DNA of 64,000 nt from Azospirillum sp. TSO35-2 (lineage in GTDB: Bacteria > Pseudomonadota > Alphaproteobacteria > Azospirillales > Azospirillaceae): the NCBI RefSeq assembly GCF_003116095.1, contig NZ_LGRA01000021.1, positions 1,491,976 to 1,555,975 of the forward strand, written 5' to 3'. Numbering within the stretch: the stretch's first letter is position 1; the number at the start of each line of letters is the position of its first letter. The notes under the pieces were generated by a model. That model was not told the origin of the DNA and ran no database searches. It worked only from the letters and a program-made list of their open reading frames with translations. Of the stretch, positions 8,870 to 18,000 are shown piece after piece. The translations under genes and the position numbers were made by a program.

Positions 8870-10104
8870 GCGAACAGCCCGGTGAAGGGCAGGAAGTCGA
8901 CCAGATCGCCCGGCCGCACCGCCGTGGCCTCGGCCGGCATGTCGACCAGCCCATCGGCCTCCACCATCGAGGTCAGCACGCCGGAGCTGTTGGACGGGAA
9001 CTTGATCGCCAGCGGCCGGCCGTCCTCGCCACGCTCCAGCCGGGCGCGCAGGAATTCGCGGCGGCCGGGCTTCTTGGTGAAGGAGAAGCCGGCGACCACC
9101 AGGCTGCGCGGCGTCGCCGTGCTGGTGGCGCCGGACAGCCGCAGCACCAGCGGCCGGCCGACCAGCAGGAAGGTCACCATCGCCGACACCGGGTTGCCCG
9201 GCAGCCCGAGGAAGGGCGTGTCGCCGACCCGACCCAGCGCCAGCGGCTTGCCGGGCTTGATCGCCAGCGTCCACAGGTCGATGGAGCCCAGCGCGTTGAC
9301 CGCCGCCTTGACATGGTCCTCCTCGCCGACCGAGACGCCGCCGCTGGTGATCATCAGGTCGGCGGTCCCGGCGGCCTCGGCCAGGGCGGCGCGCGTCGCC
9401 TCGGGCTTGTCGGGCAGGATGCCGAGGTCGCGCACCTCAACCCCCAGCGCGTCGAGCTGGGCGGCCAGCGTGTAGCGGTTGGCGTCGTAGATGGCGTGGT
9501 CGGGCTTGGGCGTGCCCGGCTCCCGCAGTTCGTCGCCGGTGGAGAACAGCACGACGCGCAGCCGCTGGCGCACGGTCAGGGCGGAGCGGCCGACCGCGGC
9601 GGCCAGCCCGACCTCCTGCGCGCGCAGCCGCTGGCCCGGGTGCAGCACGGTGGAGCCGGCGGTCATGTCCTCCCCGGCCTTGCGGACGTTGGTGCCCGGC
9701 TTGAGCGAGGCCGGGACCAGCACGCCGTCCGCCTCGGTCCGGCAATCCTCCTGCATGGCCACGGTGTCGACCCCGGCGGGGACCGGGGCGCCGGTGAAGA
9801 TGCGCACCGCCTCGCCGGCCCCGACCACGCCGTCGAAGACGGAGCCGGCGGGCACGCGGCCGACCGCCGCCAGCCGCCGGTGCCCCTCGCCCGCCACCGC
9901 CGCGAAGCCCCAGCCGTCCATGGCGGAGACGTCGGCCGGCGGCACGTTGACCGGCGCCACCACCTCCTCCGCCAGCACCCGGCCGAGCGCCTTGCGCAGC
10001 GGCACCTCCTCCGTCCCGGTCACCGCGCCATAGCCCTGCTCGATCCGCGCGACCGCTTCGTCGAGCGACAGGGGGGTCGGGCCGTGGGCGCTGCAATCGT
10101 CCAT
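8866..10104 (-). CDS. moeA: Molybdopterin molybdenumtransferase MoeA
   Basis: A 412-aa enzyme that inserts molybdate into adenylated molybdopterin, the last step of molybdenum cofactor synthesis in the cytoplasm. Diagnostic segments are the N-terminal PPADVSAMDGWGF, then FTGAPVPAGVDTV, the MoCF domain signature TSGGVSVGEEDHV, and GLPGNPVSAMVTF near the C-terminus. Length is standard (about 400-410). It is the first gene of a two-gene unit with the LysR regulator, overlapping it by 4 nt. Confidence 0.96.
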   Translation of the reverse strand: MDDCSAHGPTPLSLDEAVARIEQGYGAVTGTEEVPLRKALGRVLAEEVVAPVNVPPADVSAMDGWGFAAVAGEGHRRLAAVGRVPAGSVFDGVVGAGEAVRIFTGAPVPAGVDTVAMQEDCRTEADGVLVPASLKPGTNVRKAGEDMTAGSTVLHPGQRLRAQEVGLAAAVGRSALTVRQRLRVVLFSTGDELREPGTPKPDHAIYDANRYTLAAQLDALGVEVRDLGILPDKPEATRAALAEAAGTADLMITSGGVSVGEEDHVKAAVNALGSIDLWTLAIKPGKPLALGRVGDTPFLGLPGNPVSAMVTFLLVGRPLVLRLSGATSTATPRSLVVAGFSFTKKPGRREFLRARLERGEDGRPLAIKFPSNSSGVLTSMVEADGLVDMPAEATAVRPGDLVDFLPFTGLFA

Positions 10105-10303
10105 GATGTCGGTGTCCTTAAAAGCGTTGAAGCTGCGTGGATATGACGGCCGTCACGACTAGACCCGACCGCAGCGCCGGACATTGATCCCCATCAAACG
10201 TGGGGTCTGGCAATTTCATGACCAGATCCGCAGGCGGTCGGCTTGATGTGCTTCATCGCCATATGTGACTTCACCACATCGCAGGAATGGCTTATCTTGG
10301 AGC

Positions 10304-10597
10304 ATGAACAAAGCCGTTCTCCTCCTGTCCCGCAAGACGATCTACGACGACGGAAGCATTGTCCAGGTCCGGGTCTGGTCCGTGACGGCCCCGGTGCCTC
10401 CGTCGGAGCACCGGTACAAGTACAGCCTGTTCTACGGCAGGGCTGGTGAACGGATCGTCGGGTACGACAACGAAAAGGGCAAGGGCGACCACAAGCACAT
10501 CCGGGGCCAGCAGTCACCGGTTGCGTTCGAGTCAATCGACCAGTTGATTGACCAGTTCTTCACCGATGTCGCAGCGTTCAGGGAGGGAAGCCTATGA
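10304..10597 (+). CDS. Toxin of a TumE-type toxin-antitoxin pair (DUF6516-like)
   Basis: A 97-aa protein matching the TumE/DUF6516 toxin pattern. The recognised segment is a central RYKYSLFYGRAGERIVGYDN, followed by KGKGDHKHIRG and a C-terminal ESIDQLIDQFFTDV helix. The basic, His-containing core suggests nucleic acid binding or cleavage, but the biochemical activity of this protein is not shown by sequence. The ATG at 10304 has a GGAG only 1 nt upstream, so a start slightly upstream (GTG at 10265) is possible. The stop overlaps the next start (ATGA), the tight coupling expected for a toxin-antitoxin operon with the toxin first. Family assignment is from recalled motifs. Confidence 0.78.
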   Translation: MNKAVLLLSRKTIYDDGSIVQVRVWSVTAPVPPSEHRYKYSLFYGRAGERIVGYDNEKGKGDHKHIRGQQSPVAFESIDQLIDQFFTDVAAFREGSL

Positions 10598-10938
10598 CGA
10601 CACTTCAGATCCACATCGGGGTTGACCTCCAGGCCGAGGCCGCCGCGATCAAGGACGCGATTCGCCGCCATGAAGCGGGCGAGACGGTCCGGGAACACCA
10701 CATCACCTTCGAGTCCTTCGAGGGCATGAGCCGGGTGCTGACGCCAAAGCGACTGGAAATCCTCCGGCATCTGCACCGCAATCCCACCACGAGCATCCGG
10801 GCCCTGGCCGGGGCGCTGGGCCGCGATTACCGCAACGTCCACCTGGACGTGACCGCCCTGATCGAAGCCGGCCTGATCGACGATCAGGATGGGTTGCGGG
10901 TCGAGTATGACGATGTCGAGATGAAGATGGCTCTCTGA
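10594..10938 (+). CDS. Antitoxin-like DNA-binding protein (HVO_A0114 family)
   Basis: A 114-aa protein with a winged helix-turn-helix in its second half: LTPKRLEILRHLHRNPTTSI followed by RALAGALGRDYRNVHLDV, then EAGLIDD. This is the typical form of HVO_A0114-family putative DNA-binding proteins, which commonly sit directly after TumE-type toxins. It probably neutralises the upstream toxin and represses the operon. Its ATG overlaps the toxin stop by 4 nt. The pair is a self-contained accessory cassette between moeA and arfB. Confidence 0.78.
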   Translation: MTTLQIHIGVDLQAEAAAIKDAIRRHEAGETVREHHITFESFEGMSRVLTPKRLEILRHLHRNPTTSIRALAGALGRDYRNVHLDVTALIEAGLIDDQDGLRVEYDDVEMKMAL

Positions 10939-10957
10939 CCAAGATTGCCCAACGGCA

Positions 10958-11383
10958 TCAATCGTCTCGCGGCCCCGGGCGTCGGCCTTGCTTGACCTCC
11001 GACCGCTGGGCCTTGCCCTCCAGCCGTCGCTGCTGCGACCCGTAGGTCGGCTTGGTCTTGCGGCGGATTTTGGGCACGACCGATGCGTCGCGGATCAGGT
11101 CGATCAGCCGCTCCCGCACATCCTCGCGGTTCCGGAGCTGGCTCCGGTAGCTGTCGCCCTGGATGATCAACACCCCGGCGGACGTCATCCGCGATCCCGC
11201 CAACTTCGCCAGCCGGACCTTTACATCCGGTGGGATGTTCGGGGAGGCAGCGACATCGAATCGGAGCTGGACCGCCGAGTCCGTCTTGTTGACGTGCTGT
11301 CCGCCCGGCCCGGAGGCGCGGACGAACTCCTCCTGAAGCTCGGACTCGTCCAGCGAAATCCGATGGGTGACCCGGATGCTCAT
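10958..11383 (-). CDS. arfB: Alternative ribosome-rescue factor ArfB (peptidyl-tRNA hydrolase)
   Basis: A 141-aa release-factor-like protein that frees ribosomes stalled on mRNAs without a stop codon. The catalytic GGQ loop is present (RASGPGGQHVNKTDSAVQL). The long basic C-terminal tail (PKIRRKTKPTYGSQQRRLEG, then Lys/Arg-rich) is the part that enters the empty mRNA channel in ArfB. The N-terminal codon-recognition domain of true release factors is absent, as expected for the family. The ATG at 11383 overlaps the rsmA stop (ATGA), so the two are co-translated. Confidence 0.93.
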   Translation of the reverse strand: MSIRVTHRISLDESELQEEFVRASGPGGQHVNKTDSAVQLRFDVAASPNIPPDVKVRLAKLAGSRMTSAGVLIIQGDSYRSQLRNREDVRERLIDLIRDASVVPKIRRKTKPTYGSQQRRLEGKAQRSEVKQGRRPGPRDD

Positions 11384-12312
11384 GGCGCCTCCGCTGGTGG
11401 CTCCGCCGCCGGCGCGATCGGATTGCGGGCGCGGAAGGCGCGGGCAAGCGCGGCGAAGCCGGCGACGTCGACCTCCTCCGCCCGGCCGGTCGGCGGGATG
11501 CCGGTCTCCTCCAGCAGGGCCTCGGCGTTGCCCAGCGACTTCAGGCTCTGGCGCAGCATCTTGCGGCGCTGGCCGAAGGCGGCGGCGGTGACCTGCTCCA
11601 GCGCGCGCCAGTCGGCCGGCTCCGGGTTGGCGCGCGGGGTCAGGTGGACGACGGTCGATTCGACCTTGGGCGGCGGGGTGAAGGCGCGCGGCGGCAGGTT
11701 GAACAGCACGCGCGCGTCCGACCGCCACTGGGTGATGACCGACAGCCGGCCGTACGCCTTGCTGCCGGGCTTGGCGACCAGCCGGTCGGCGACCTCCTTC
11801 TGGAACATCAGCGTCAGGCTGACATAGGCGTCGATGCGCGCCAGCCAGCCCAGCAGCAGCGGGGTCGCCACGTTGTAAGGCAGGTTCGCGACGATGGCGC
11901 GGGGGGCCGGCGCCAGCTGTTCGGTGTCGACGGTCAGCGCGTCGGCCTCGACGATGGTCAGGCGGCCGTGGGCGGCCTCGACCACGTCCTGCAGCGCGTC
12001 GATGAAGCGGCGGTCGCGTTCGATGGCGATGACCTTGACCGCATCGGTCGCTAGCAGCGCCCGGGTCAGCCCGCCCGGACCGGGGCCGACCTCGATCGCC
12101 GTGGTGCCGGCCGGCAGGTTGGCCGACCGCGCGATCCGCCCGGTCAGGTTCAGGTCGAGCAGGAAATTCTGCCCCAGCGACTTGCGCGCCTCCAGCCCGA
12201 AGCGCGCGATCACGTCGCGCAACGGCGGCAGGGCCTGCGGGTCGAAGGCGGCGGACGGCGCCGCGGGGGCGGCCGGGGGAACGGCCGGGGGAGCAAGGTT
12301 CGGGTCGGTCAT
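11380..12312 (-). CDS. rsmA: 16S rRNA dimethyladenosine transferase RsmA (KsgA)
   Basis: A 310-aa SAM-dependent methyltransferase that dimethylates two adjacent adenines near the 3' end of 16S rRNA during 30S maturation. Key motifs are the N-terminal KSLGQNFLLD, the SAM loop EVGPGPGGLTRALL, the acidic IAIERD, and the catalytic NLPYNVATPLL. The C-terminal domain contains RRKMLRQSLKSL. The start is taken as the ATG at 12312 (MTDPNLAPP), with an extra in-frame ATG at 12345 less likely. The N-terminus has an Ala/Pro-rich extension of about 25 residues. Confidence 0.95.
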   Translation of the reverse strand: MTDPNLAPPAVPPAAPAAPSAAFDPQALPPLRDVIARFGLEARKSLGQNFLLDLNLTGRIARSANLPAGTTAIEVGPGPGGLTRALLATDAVKVIAIERDRRFIDALQDVVEAAHGRLTIVEADALTVDTEQLAPAPRAIVANLPYNVATPLLLGWLARIDAYVSLTLMFQKEVADRLVAKPGSKAYGRLSVITQWRSDARVLFNLPPRAFTPPPKVESTVVHLTPRANPEPADWRALEQVTAAAFGQRRKMLRQSLKSLGNAEALLEETGIPPTGRAEEVDVAGFAALARAFRARNPIAPAAEPPAEAP

Positions 12313-12369
12313 TCCCGACTTATAGGCATCCCCCGCCCGCTTCACCAGACGACAGTTTGCAGGGCGCCG

Positions 12370-12681
12370 CTACAGCAAACGCCGCAGCAGCACGACCGCC
12401 ACGACGCCGACCGCCACCGCGACCGCCATCGGCACGCGCCGGGCGATCAGGCAGACGAGCGCGGCGGCCAGCGCGTCCGACGGCCGCGACAGCGCGGCGG
12501 GGGCGACCAGCGCCACCAGCACGGCGCCGGGCGTCGCCTCCAGCGCCGCGTTGGCGGCCGGGCCGAGCCGGACCCGCGCGATCAGCCACGGCCCGCCGAC
12601 CCGTGTCAGCCACGTCGCCAGCGCCCCGCCAAGGACGACGGCGAGGACGCTCCAGTCCAGCTCCAGCGCCTCAGGGCTCAT
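12370..12681 (-). CDS. azlD: Branched-chain amino acid exporter small subunit AzlD
   Basis: A 103-aa membrane protein with three to four predicted helices, matching the AzlD family (WSVLAVVLGGALATWLTRVG at the N-terminus). It pairs with AzlC to form an LIV-E-type exporter of branched-chain or related amino acids. Its start lies 11 nt inside the end of azlC, so translation is coupled. Confidence 0.9.
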   Translation of the reverse strand: MSPEALELDWSVLAVVLGGALATWLTRVGGPWLIARVRLGPAANAALEATPGAVLVALVAPAALSRPSDALAAALVCLIARRVPMAVAVAVGVVAVVLLRRLL

Positions 12682-13390
12682 AGCGCACCCTCCCCCGCCC
12701 CTGCCACGCCGCAACCGCTCCGCCCGCCACCGCCCCGGCCAGGATGTGCCACGGCCCGCCGGGCGACAGCGTGTGCACCGTGAGCGCCGCGGCGGCGCTG
12801 GCCAGCCAGGGCGGCAGCGACCTGACCCCGCGCCAGAACCCGGCCAGCAGGCAGAGGAAGACGGCGATGAAGGTGAAATCCAGCCCCCAGGCGGCGGGAT
12901 CGGCGATCAGCGCCCCGGCCAGCGTCCCCGCCACCGTGCTGCCGAGCCACGCCAGATAGAGCGTCACCCCGACGCCGTACCAGTAGGCGAAGGCCAACCC
13001 CTCGCCCCGGCGCAGGGCCAGCGCCCAGACCTCGTCCGTCATGAAGAACAGCGCCGCCCCGGCGCGCGGGGCGGAGACGCCGCGCAGCCGCGGCGCCAGC
13101 GTTGCCCCCATCAGCAGATGGCGCAGATTGACCAGCAGGATGGCGCCGACCACCGCCAAGCCGGCGGTGCCCTTGCCCCACAGCTCGACCGCGACGAACT
13201 GCGAACTGCCGGCGAAGACCAGCCCGCTCATCAGCCCCATGTCGAGCGGCGACAGCCCGGCCTTGGCGGCGAGGCTGCCCAGCAGGAAGCCGAAGGGAAC
13301 CGCGCCCGCCACCACCGGCAGGGCATGGACGACGCCCAGCGCGAACTCCTGCCGCGGGGACGCCGGAATGGTGAGAGTGTCGGTGCTCAT
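12671..13390 (-). CDS. azlC: Branched-chain amino acid exporter large subunit AzlC
   Basis: A 239-aa inner-membrane protein of the AzlC family. Recognisable segments include the N-terminal ALPVVAGAVPFGFLLGSLA, then GLMSGLVFAGSSQFVAVEL and NLRHLLMGATLAP, which are typical of AzlC. Several further hydrophobic helices follow. It is the large subunit of an amino acid exporter with the overlapping AzlD. The upstream AraC regulator starts the same transcription unit with only a 10-nt gap, so it probably controls expression in response to the exported substrate. Confidence 0.93.
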   Translation of the reverse strand: MSTDTLTIPASPRQEFALGVVHALPVVAGAVPFGFLLGSLAAKAGLSPLDMGLMSGLVFAGSSQFVAVELWGKGTAGLAVVGAILLVNLRHLLMGATLAPRLRGVSAPRAGAALFFMTDEVWALALRRGEGLAFAYWYGVGVTLYLAWLGSTVAGTLAGALIADPAAWGLDFTFIAVFLCLLAGFWRGVRSLPPWLASAAAALTVHTLSPGGPWHILAGAVAGGAVAAWQGRGRVRYEP

Positions 13391-13400
13391 GGCGGGAAGA

Positions 13401-14312
13401 TTAGGCGGCGACGGCGGCGGTGTCTTGGACGGGATTGCTGCCGCGGCGGTAATGGCCGGGGGCGACGCCGACCCGGCCCTTGAACACCCGGTTGAAGTGC
13501 GCCTGATCGCAGAAGCCGCAGGCCAGCGCCACCTCGGCCAGCGGCAGCGGCCCGGCGAGCAGCCGCTTGGCGTGGCTGACCCGGCGGTCGGTCAGATAGC
13601 CGTGCGGGGTGGTGCCGACCGCGGCGCGGAACACCCGCAGCAGGTGGAAGCGGCTCAGCCCGGCCGCCGTCGCCAGATCGGCGAGTTCGACCGGGCTGTC
13701 GAGGTGGGCGTCGAGATACTCGCGGGCCCGGCGCACCGCCACCGGCTCCGGGCCGGCGGGGCGCGGGCGGGCGGTCAGGTCGCCGTGGCGCAGCGCCAGT
13801 GCGGTGAAGGCGCGCAGCGCGTCGATGTCGGCGCGCAACGGCTCGTGGTGTGCTCCCTCCAGCCCGTGGTGTAGCCCGGCGATGGCCTGGAACAGCTCCG
13901 GATCCTCGAACACCGTGGTGGCGAAGCGCGGCACGACGGGCTGCCCGGTCGCATCCTCCAGCAGCCGCTCGAACAGGGCGGTCGACGGGTAGAACATGCG
14001 GTAGGCGAAGCCGTCGTCCGCCGGCCGGCCGTCGTGCAGGATCTCGGGGTCGAGCGCCACCACCTGGCCGGCGTGGGCCGCCAGATCGACGACGCCGCAG
14101 CGGAACAGCTCCGTCCCGGCGGTGATGACGCCGACGACGAAGGTCTCGTGCGTGTGCAGGGCGTAGCTGTGGCGCTGGAACCGCGCGTTCAGGCACTCCA
14201 TGCCGTCGAAGCGCGGCTCACGCCACAGCCGCGCGAAGTCGCCGCGCCCGGCCGGGGTCCCGGATTCCGCGTGCCCGGGGTTTGCATGGGTGAGTGCGCC
14301 GTTCTGGTCCAT
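13401..14312 (-). CDS. AraC family regulator with cupin sensor domain
   Basis: A 303-aa regulator. The N-terminal half is a cupin-like AraC ligand-binding domain (HSYALHTHETFVVGVITAG). The C-terminal half has two helix-turn-helix motifs: LADLATAAGLSRFHLLRVF and LAEVALACGFCDQAHFNRVF, followed by GVAPGHYRR. It lies 10 nt upstream of azlC on the same strand and is presumably the local regulator of the exporter. The ligand is unknown but an amino acid is likely. Confidence 0.92.
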   Translation of the reverse strand: MDQNGALTHANPGHAESGTPAGRGDFARLWREPRFDGMECLNARFQRHSYALHTHETFVVGVITAGTELFRCGVVDLAAHAGQVVALDPEILHDGRPADDGFAYRMFYPSTALFERLLEDATGQPVVPRFATTVFEDPELFQAIAGLHHGLEGAHHEPLRADIDALRAFTALALRHGDLTARPRPAGPEPVAVRRAREYLDAHLDSPVELADLATAAGLSRFHLLRVFRAAVGTTPHGYLTDRRVSHAKRLLAGPLPLAEVALACGFCDQAHFNRVFKGRVGVAPGHYRRGSNPVQDTAAVAA

Positions 14313-14390
14313 CGCCGCAGTCTAACAGCCGGGCGCGGCCATCGTCTTGGACAGGATTGCGGCAGCGCCGGAAGGTCGGTCCAGCGGCAC

Positions 14391-14439
14391 GTTACACACG
14401 GTTACAGAGCGGGGGCTCGACGGATATCATCCGGTTACA
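14391..14439 (+). promoter_or_regulatory. Helically phased GTTACA direct repeats
   Basis: GTTACA occurs at 14391-14396, 14401-14406 and 14434-14439, that is at offsets of 10 and then 33 nt, about one and three helical turns. The repeats lie between the divergent AraC and DUF4405 genes, about 55-100 nt upstream of the DUF4405 start. The spacing is typical of binding sites for an OmpR/PhoB-type dimeric response regulator. The regulator is not identifiable. Confidence 0.35.
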
Positions 14440-14492
14440 TCGGGGCGCGATCCTGGGGCCAACAAGAGAGACACCAAAAAAAGGCGATCCCC

Positions 14493-15047
14493 ATGTCCAC
14501 CACCACCTCCTCCACCGCCATGCCGTCGGCATCGCGGTCCTCCGCCTCCAGAACCCTGACGCGCGACGTCGTCACCCCCGTCACCATCGTGACCTTCGTC
14601 GTCTCCACCGTCACCGGCATCATGCTGCTGGGTCACTGGAACGCTGGGCTGGTGCGCTTCTCGCACGAATGGCTGAGCGTGGTCTTCTCCGCCATCGCGC
14701 TGTGGCACCTCGTGAAGAACTGGCGGGCCTTCACCGGCTATCTGAAGCGCAACGCCGCGCGGGCCGCCTTCGCCACCAGCCTGATCCTGTCGATCATCGT
14801 CACCGGGATGACCGGCACCACCGGCGGCGGCACCGTCAATCCGGGCGCGGTGTTCGGCGCGCTGTCCGGCGTCAGCCTGGACACCGCGGCGCCGGCGCTG
14901 GGCCTGCCCACCGACCAGGCCGTCGCCGTGCTGAAGGCCGCCAACATCGACGCGGCGCCGGGCGAGACCCTGACCGCCATCGGCACCCGCGCCGGGTCGA
15001 GCGGCGCCGCCATCGCGACGCTGCTGGCCAGCAAGCGCCCGCGCTGA
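14493..15047 (+). CDS. DUF4405-type membrane protein
   Basis: A 184-aa protein. After a Ser/Thr-rich N-terminus there are three hydrophobic helices: TPVTIVTFVVSTVTGIMLLG, then EWLSVVFSAIALWHLVKNW, then AFATSLILSIIVTGMTG. Conserved histidines (LLGHWN, RFSHEW, LWHLVKNW) resemble the small cytochrome-b-like DUF4405 fold, where such histidines may bind heme. The C-terminal 65 residues are soluble, and their LGLPTDQAVAVLKAANI segment resembles a small helical domain. The start ATG at 14493 follows an AAAAAAGG stretch. The physiological role is unknown. Confidence 0.7.
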   Translation: MSTTTSSTAMPSASRSSASRTLTRDVVTPVTIVTFVVSTVTGIMLLGHWNAGLVRFSHEWLSVVFSAIALWHLVKNWRAFTGYLKRNAARAAFATSLILSIIVTGMTGTTGGGTVNPGAVFGALSGVSLDTAAPALGLPTDQAVAVLKAANIDAAPGETLTAIGTRAGSSGAAIATLLASKRPR

Positions 15048-15079
15048 CGGCGGTCACACGTCAGCGTCACACGTCAGCG

Positions 15080-18000
15080 TCACTCTTCGGCGTCGTCGTC
15101 GCTCAGCAGATAGTCGATGTCGCCGCCGTCGAGGGCGCTGACCAAGCCCTTGCCTTCGATGGTGGCGGCGGACAGGCTGCCCTTGCGCCGCTGCAGGTCG
15201 AGGATGCGTTCCTCCACCGTGTTGGCGGCGATCAGCTTGTAGACGAAGACCGGCTTGTCCTGGCCGATGCGGTAGGCGCGGTCGGTCGCCTGATCCTCGG
15301 CGGCCGGGTTCCACCACGGATCGTAGTGGATCACCGTGTCGGCGGCGGTCAGGTTCAGGCCGCGGCCGCCGGCCTTCAGGCTGATCAGGAAGACCGGAAC
15401 CTCGCGGTTCTGGAAGCGGTTCACCGGCTCCGCCCGGTCCAGCGTGCGGCCGGTCAGCTCGACATAGGGGACGGCGGCCTTCTCCAGTTCGATCTTGATC
15501 AGGTCGAGCATGGTGGTGAACTGCGAGAAGATCAGGATGCGCCGGCCTTCCGGCACCATCTCCGTCACCATGTCGACCAGGGCGGCCAGCTTGGCGCTCT
15601 GCCGGACCTTGGCGCCGTGGCCGCCCAGCGCGGCGATGGATTTCAGCAGCCGCGGGTCGCAGCAGACCTGCCGCAGCTTCAGCAGCGCGTCGATCACCGC
15701 GATGGCGTTCTGGCCCAGGCCGGATCCCTTGCCGCTGGCGGCCAGCGCCGCGCGCACCGTCTCGTTCACCGACAGGCGGATCGTCTCGTACAGGTCGCGC
15801 TGGTCGCGTTCCAGGTCGATGCGGACCACCACCTCGGTCTTCGGCGGCAGCTCCTTGGCCACCGCCTCCTTGGTGCGGCGCAGCAGGAAGGGGCGGATGC
15901 GGCGCATCAGCAGGTTGGCGCGGGTGTTGTCGCCGCGCTTCTCGATCGGCACGCGGTAGCGCTTGCCGAAATCCTTGCGGTCGCCCAGCAGGCCCGGCAT
16001 CAGGAAGGCGAACTGGCTCCACAACTCGCCCAGATTGTTCTCCACCGGCGTGCCGGACAGGCAGAGCCGGTGCCGCGCCGGCAGCGCCGCCACCGCGCGG
16101 GTCGCCTTGCCGTCCGGGTTCTTGATCGCCTGCGCCTCGTCCAGCACGATGGTGTGCCAGCTCAGCCGCTTCAGCAGGTCGATGTCGCGGGCGACCACGC
16201 CGTAGGTCGTCACCACGATGTGGGCGCGGCCGAGGTCGGCCAGCTTGCCGTGGCGGTCGACGCCGTGCAGCACCACCACCCGCAGATGCGGGGTGAAGCG
16301 CCCGGCCTCCGCCACCCAGTTGGGCACCAGGCTGGTCGGCACCACCACCAGGCAGGGGTCGGTCAGCCGGCCCTCATGCTCCTCCATCGCGATGTGGGCC
16401 AGCGTCTGGGCGGTCTTGCCCAGCCCCATGTCGTCGGCCAGGATGCCGGCGACGTTGTTGGCGCGCAGGCTCTGCATCCAGGCCAGACCGGCGCGCTGGT
16501 AGTCGCGCAGCTCGCCCTGGAAGCCCGGCGGCGGCATCAGGTCGCCCGGCAGGTCGTCGGCGCGCAGCCGTTGCAGGTAGCCGTCGATCTGCGCCGTCTC
16601 GTCGCCCCGGCGGGCGATCAGGTCGTCGATGTCGAGCAGCGAATCGGCCTCGGCCAGCGGCACCTTCAGCCGGTCGCCGCTGCTGCGGCCGCTGTCCAGC
16701 ATCGCCTCCAGCACGCTGAGCAGCCGCTCGATGCGCTCGGCCGGCAGGGCCAGCACGTTGCCGTCGTCCAGCACGATGTGGGCCCGGCCGTCGATGATCC
16801 GGGTGGTCGACAGGCCGCCCTTCTCGACCAGCCGCGACAGGATCGGCAGCAGCGGCTGGCGCTCGCCATCGATCTCGACGCCGACGTCGAGGTCGAACCA
16901 GCCGTCGCCGGCGTCGCGCACCGCGACCTCGACCTCGGCCCCCGGCTCGATCACCCGGGTGCCGAAATCGGCGCCGACCTCCATCGTCCAGCCGGCCTTG
17001 GTCAGGGCCGGCACCTCGTTGGCGAGGAAATGCGCCCAGCGCTCCTCGACGTCGCGGCCGGTCAGCCAGTGGACGCGGGCGCCGCGGGCGTTCAGCGCGC
17101 CCTTCGGCGGCTCGACGCGCGCCTGGGCGAAGCCGAGGCCGGACAGCCGATCGAGCGCCGCCTGTTCATCCGCCTTGTCGCGGCGGACGAAGGTGACCGA
17201 GCCGAACTCGTCCTCGTAGCGGGCGAACTGGCGCTGGTCGTCGGGCTCGATCTCCACCGGGTTGCCGGGGTCGCCATAGTCGAAGGACAGGCGCAGCACG
17301 TCGACCAGCCCGTCGGCCGGCGTCACCACCCGGCCCAGCCGGGCGATCACCCGCGGCGTCCGCTCGACGATGGCCGCCGCGTCGCCGGCGCCGCCGCGCA
17401 CGCCGGGGATCGGGTTGTCGCGGAAGCTGGAGGGCGGCGGGGCGATGCGCGGCATCGCCGCCGGGGCGGAGCGCGACGGCCCGAACAGGCGCGAGGCCGG
17501 CTGGCCGGGCGCCTTGGCGGCGGGCGGCGGCACCGGAGCGGCCGCAGACGGCTTGGCCTTCGGCACCTCGACCACCTGGAGGTCGACCGGGAAGACGGTG
17601 CCGGTCGCGGAATCGACGCACCAATAGGACTGGCCCTTCACCAGCACGCTGCGGTCCGGCAGGCCGGTCGGCCGCAGCTTGCGGGTCGCCGGGTCGCGGA
17701 AGGTGCGGACGGTGCGGCCCGGCGCCTCGGCCAGCGGGGTGCCGTCGCGCCAGCGCAGCCGCCCGGTCGCCAGCAGGCGGCGCAGCAGGCGGTCGATCGC
17801 CTCGCCCCGGCTCTTGGCGACGGGGGTGCGCTCGCCACCGCCACCGCCGAGCAGCCGGGCGATGGCACGGTCGGCGTCGCCATCCAGGCTGCGCGGCGCC
17901 TTGGCCAGCACGTCGCGCGGGCTGGCCGGCGCGGTGTCGGCGCTGCCCTCGGCCACGAACTCCGCCAGGATGTAGCAGGCGATGTCGCCCTGCCCCGGCT

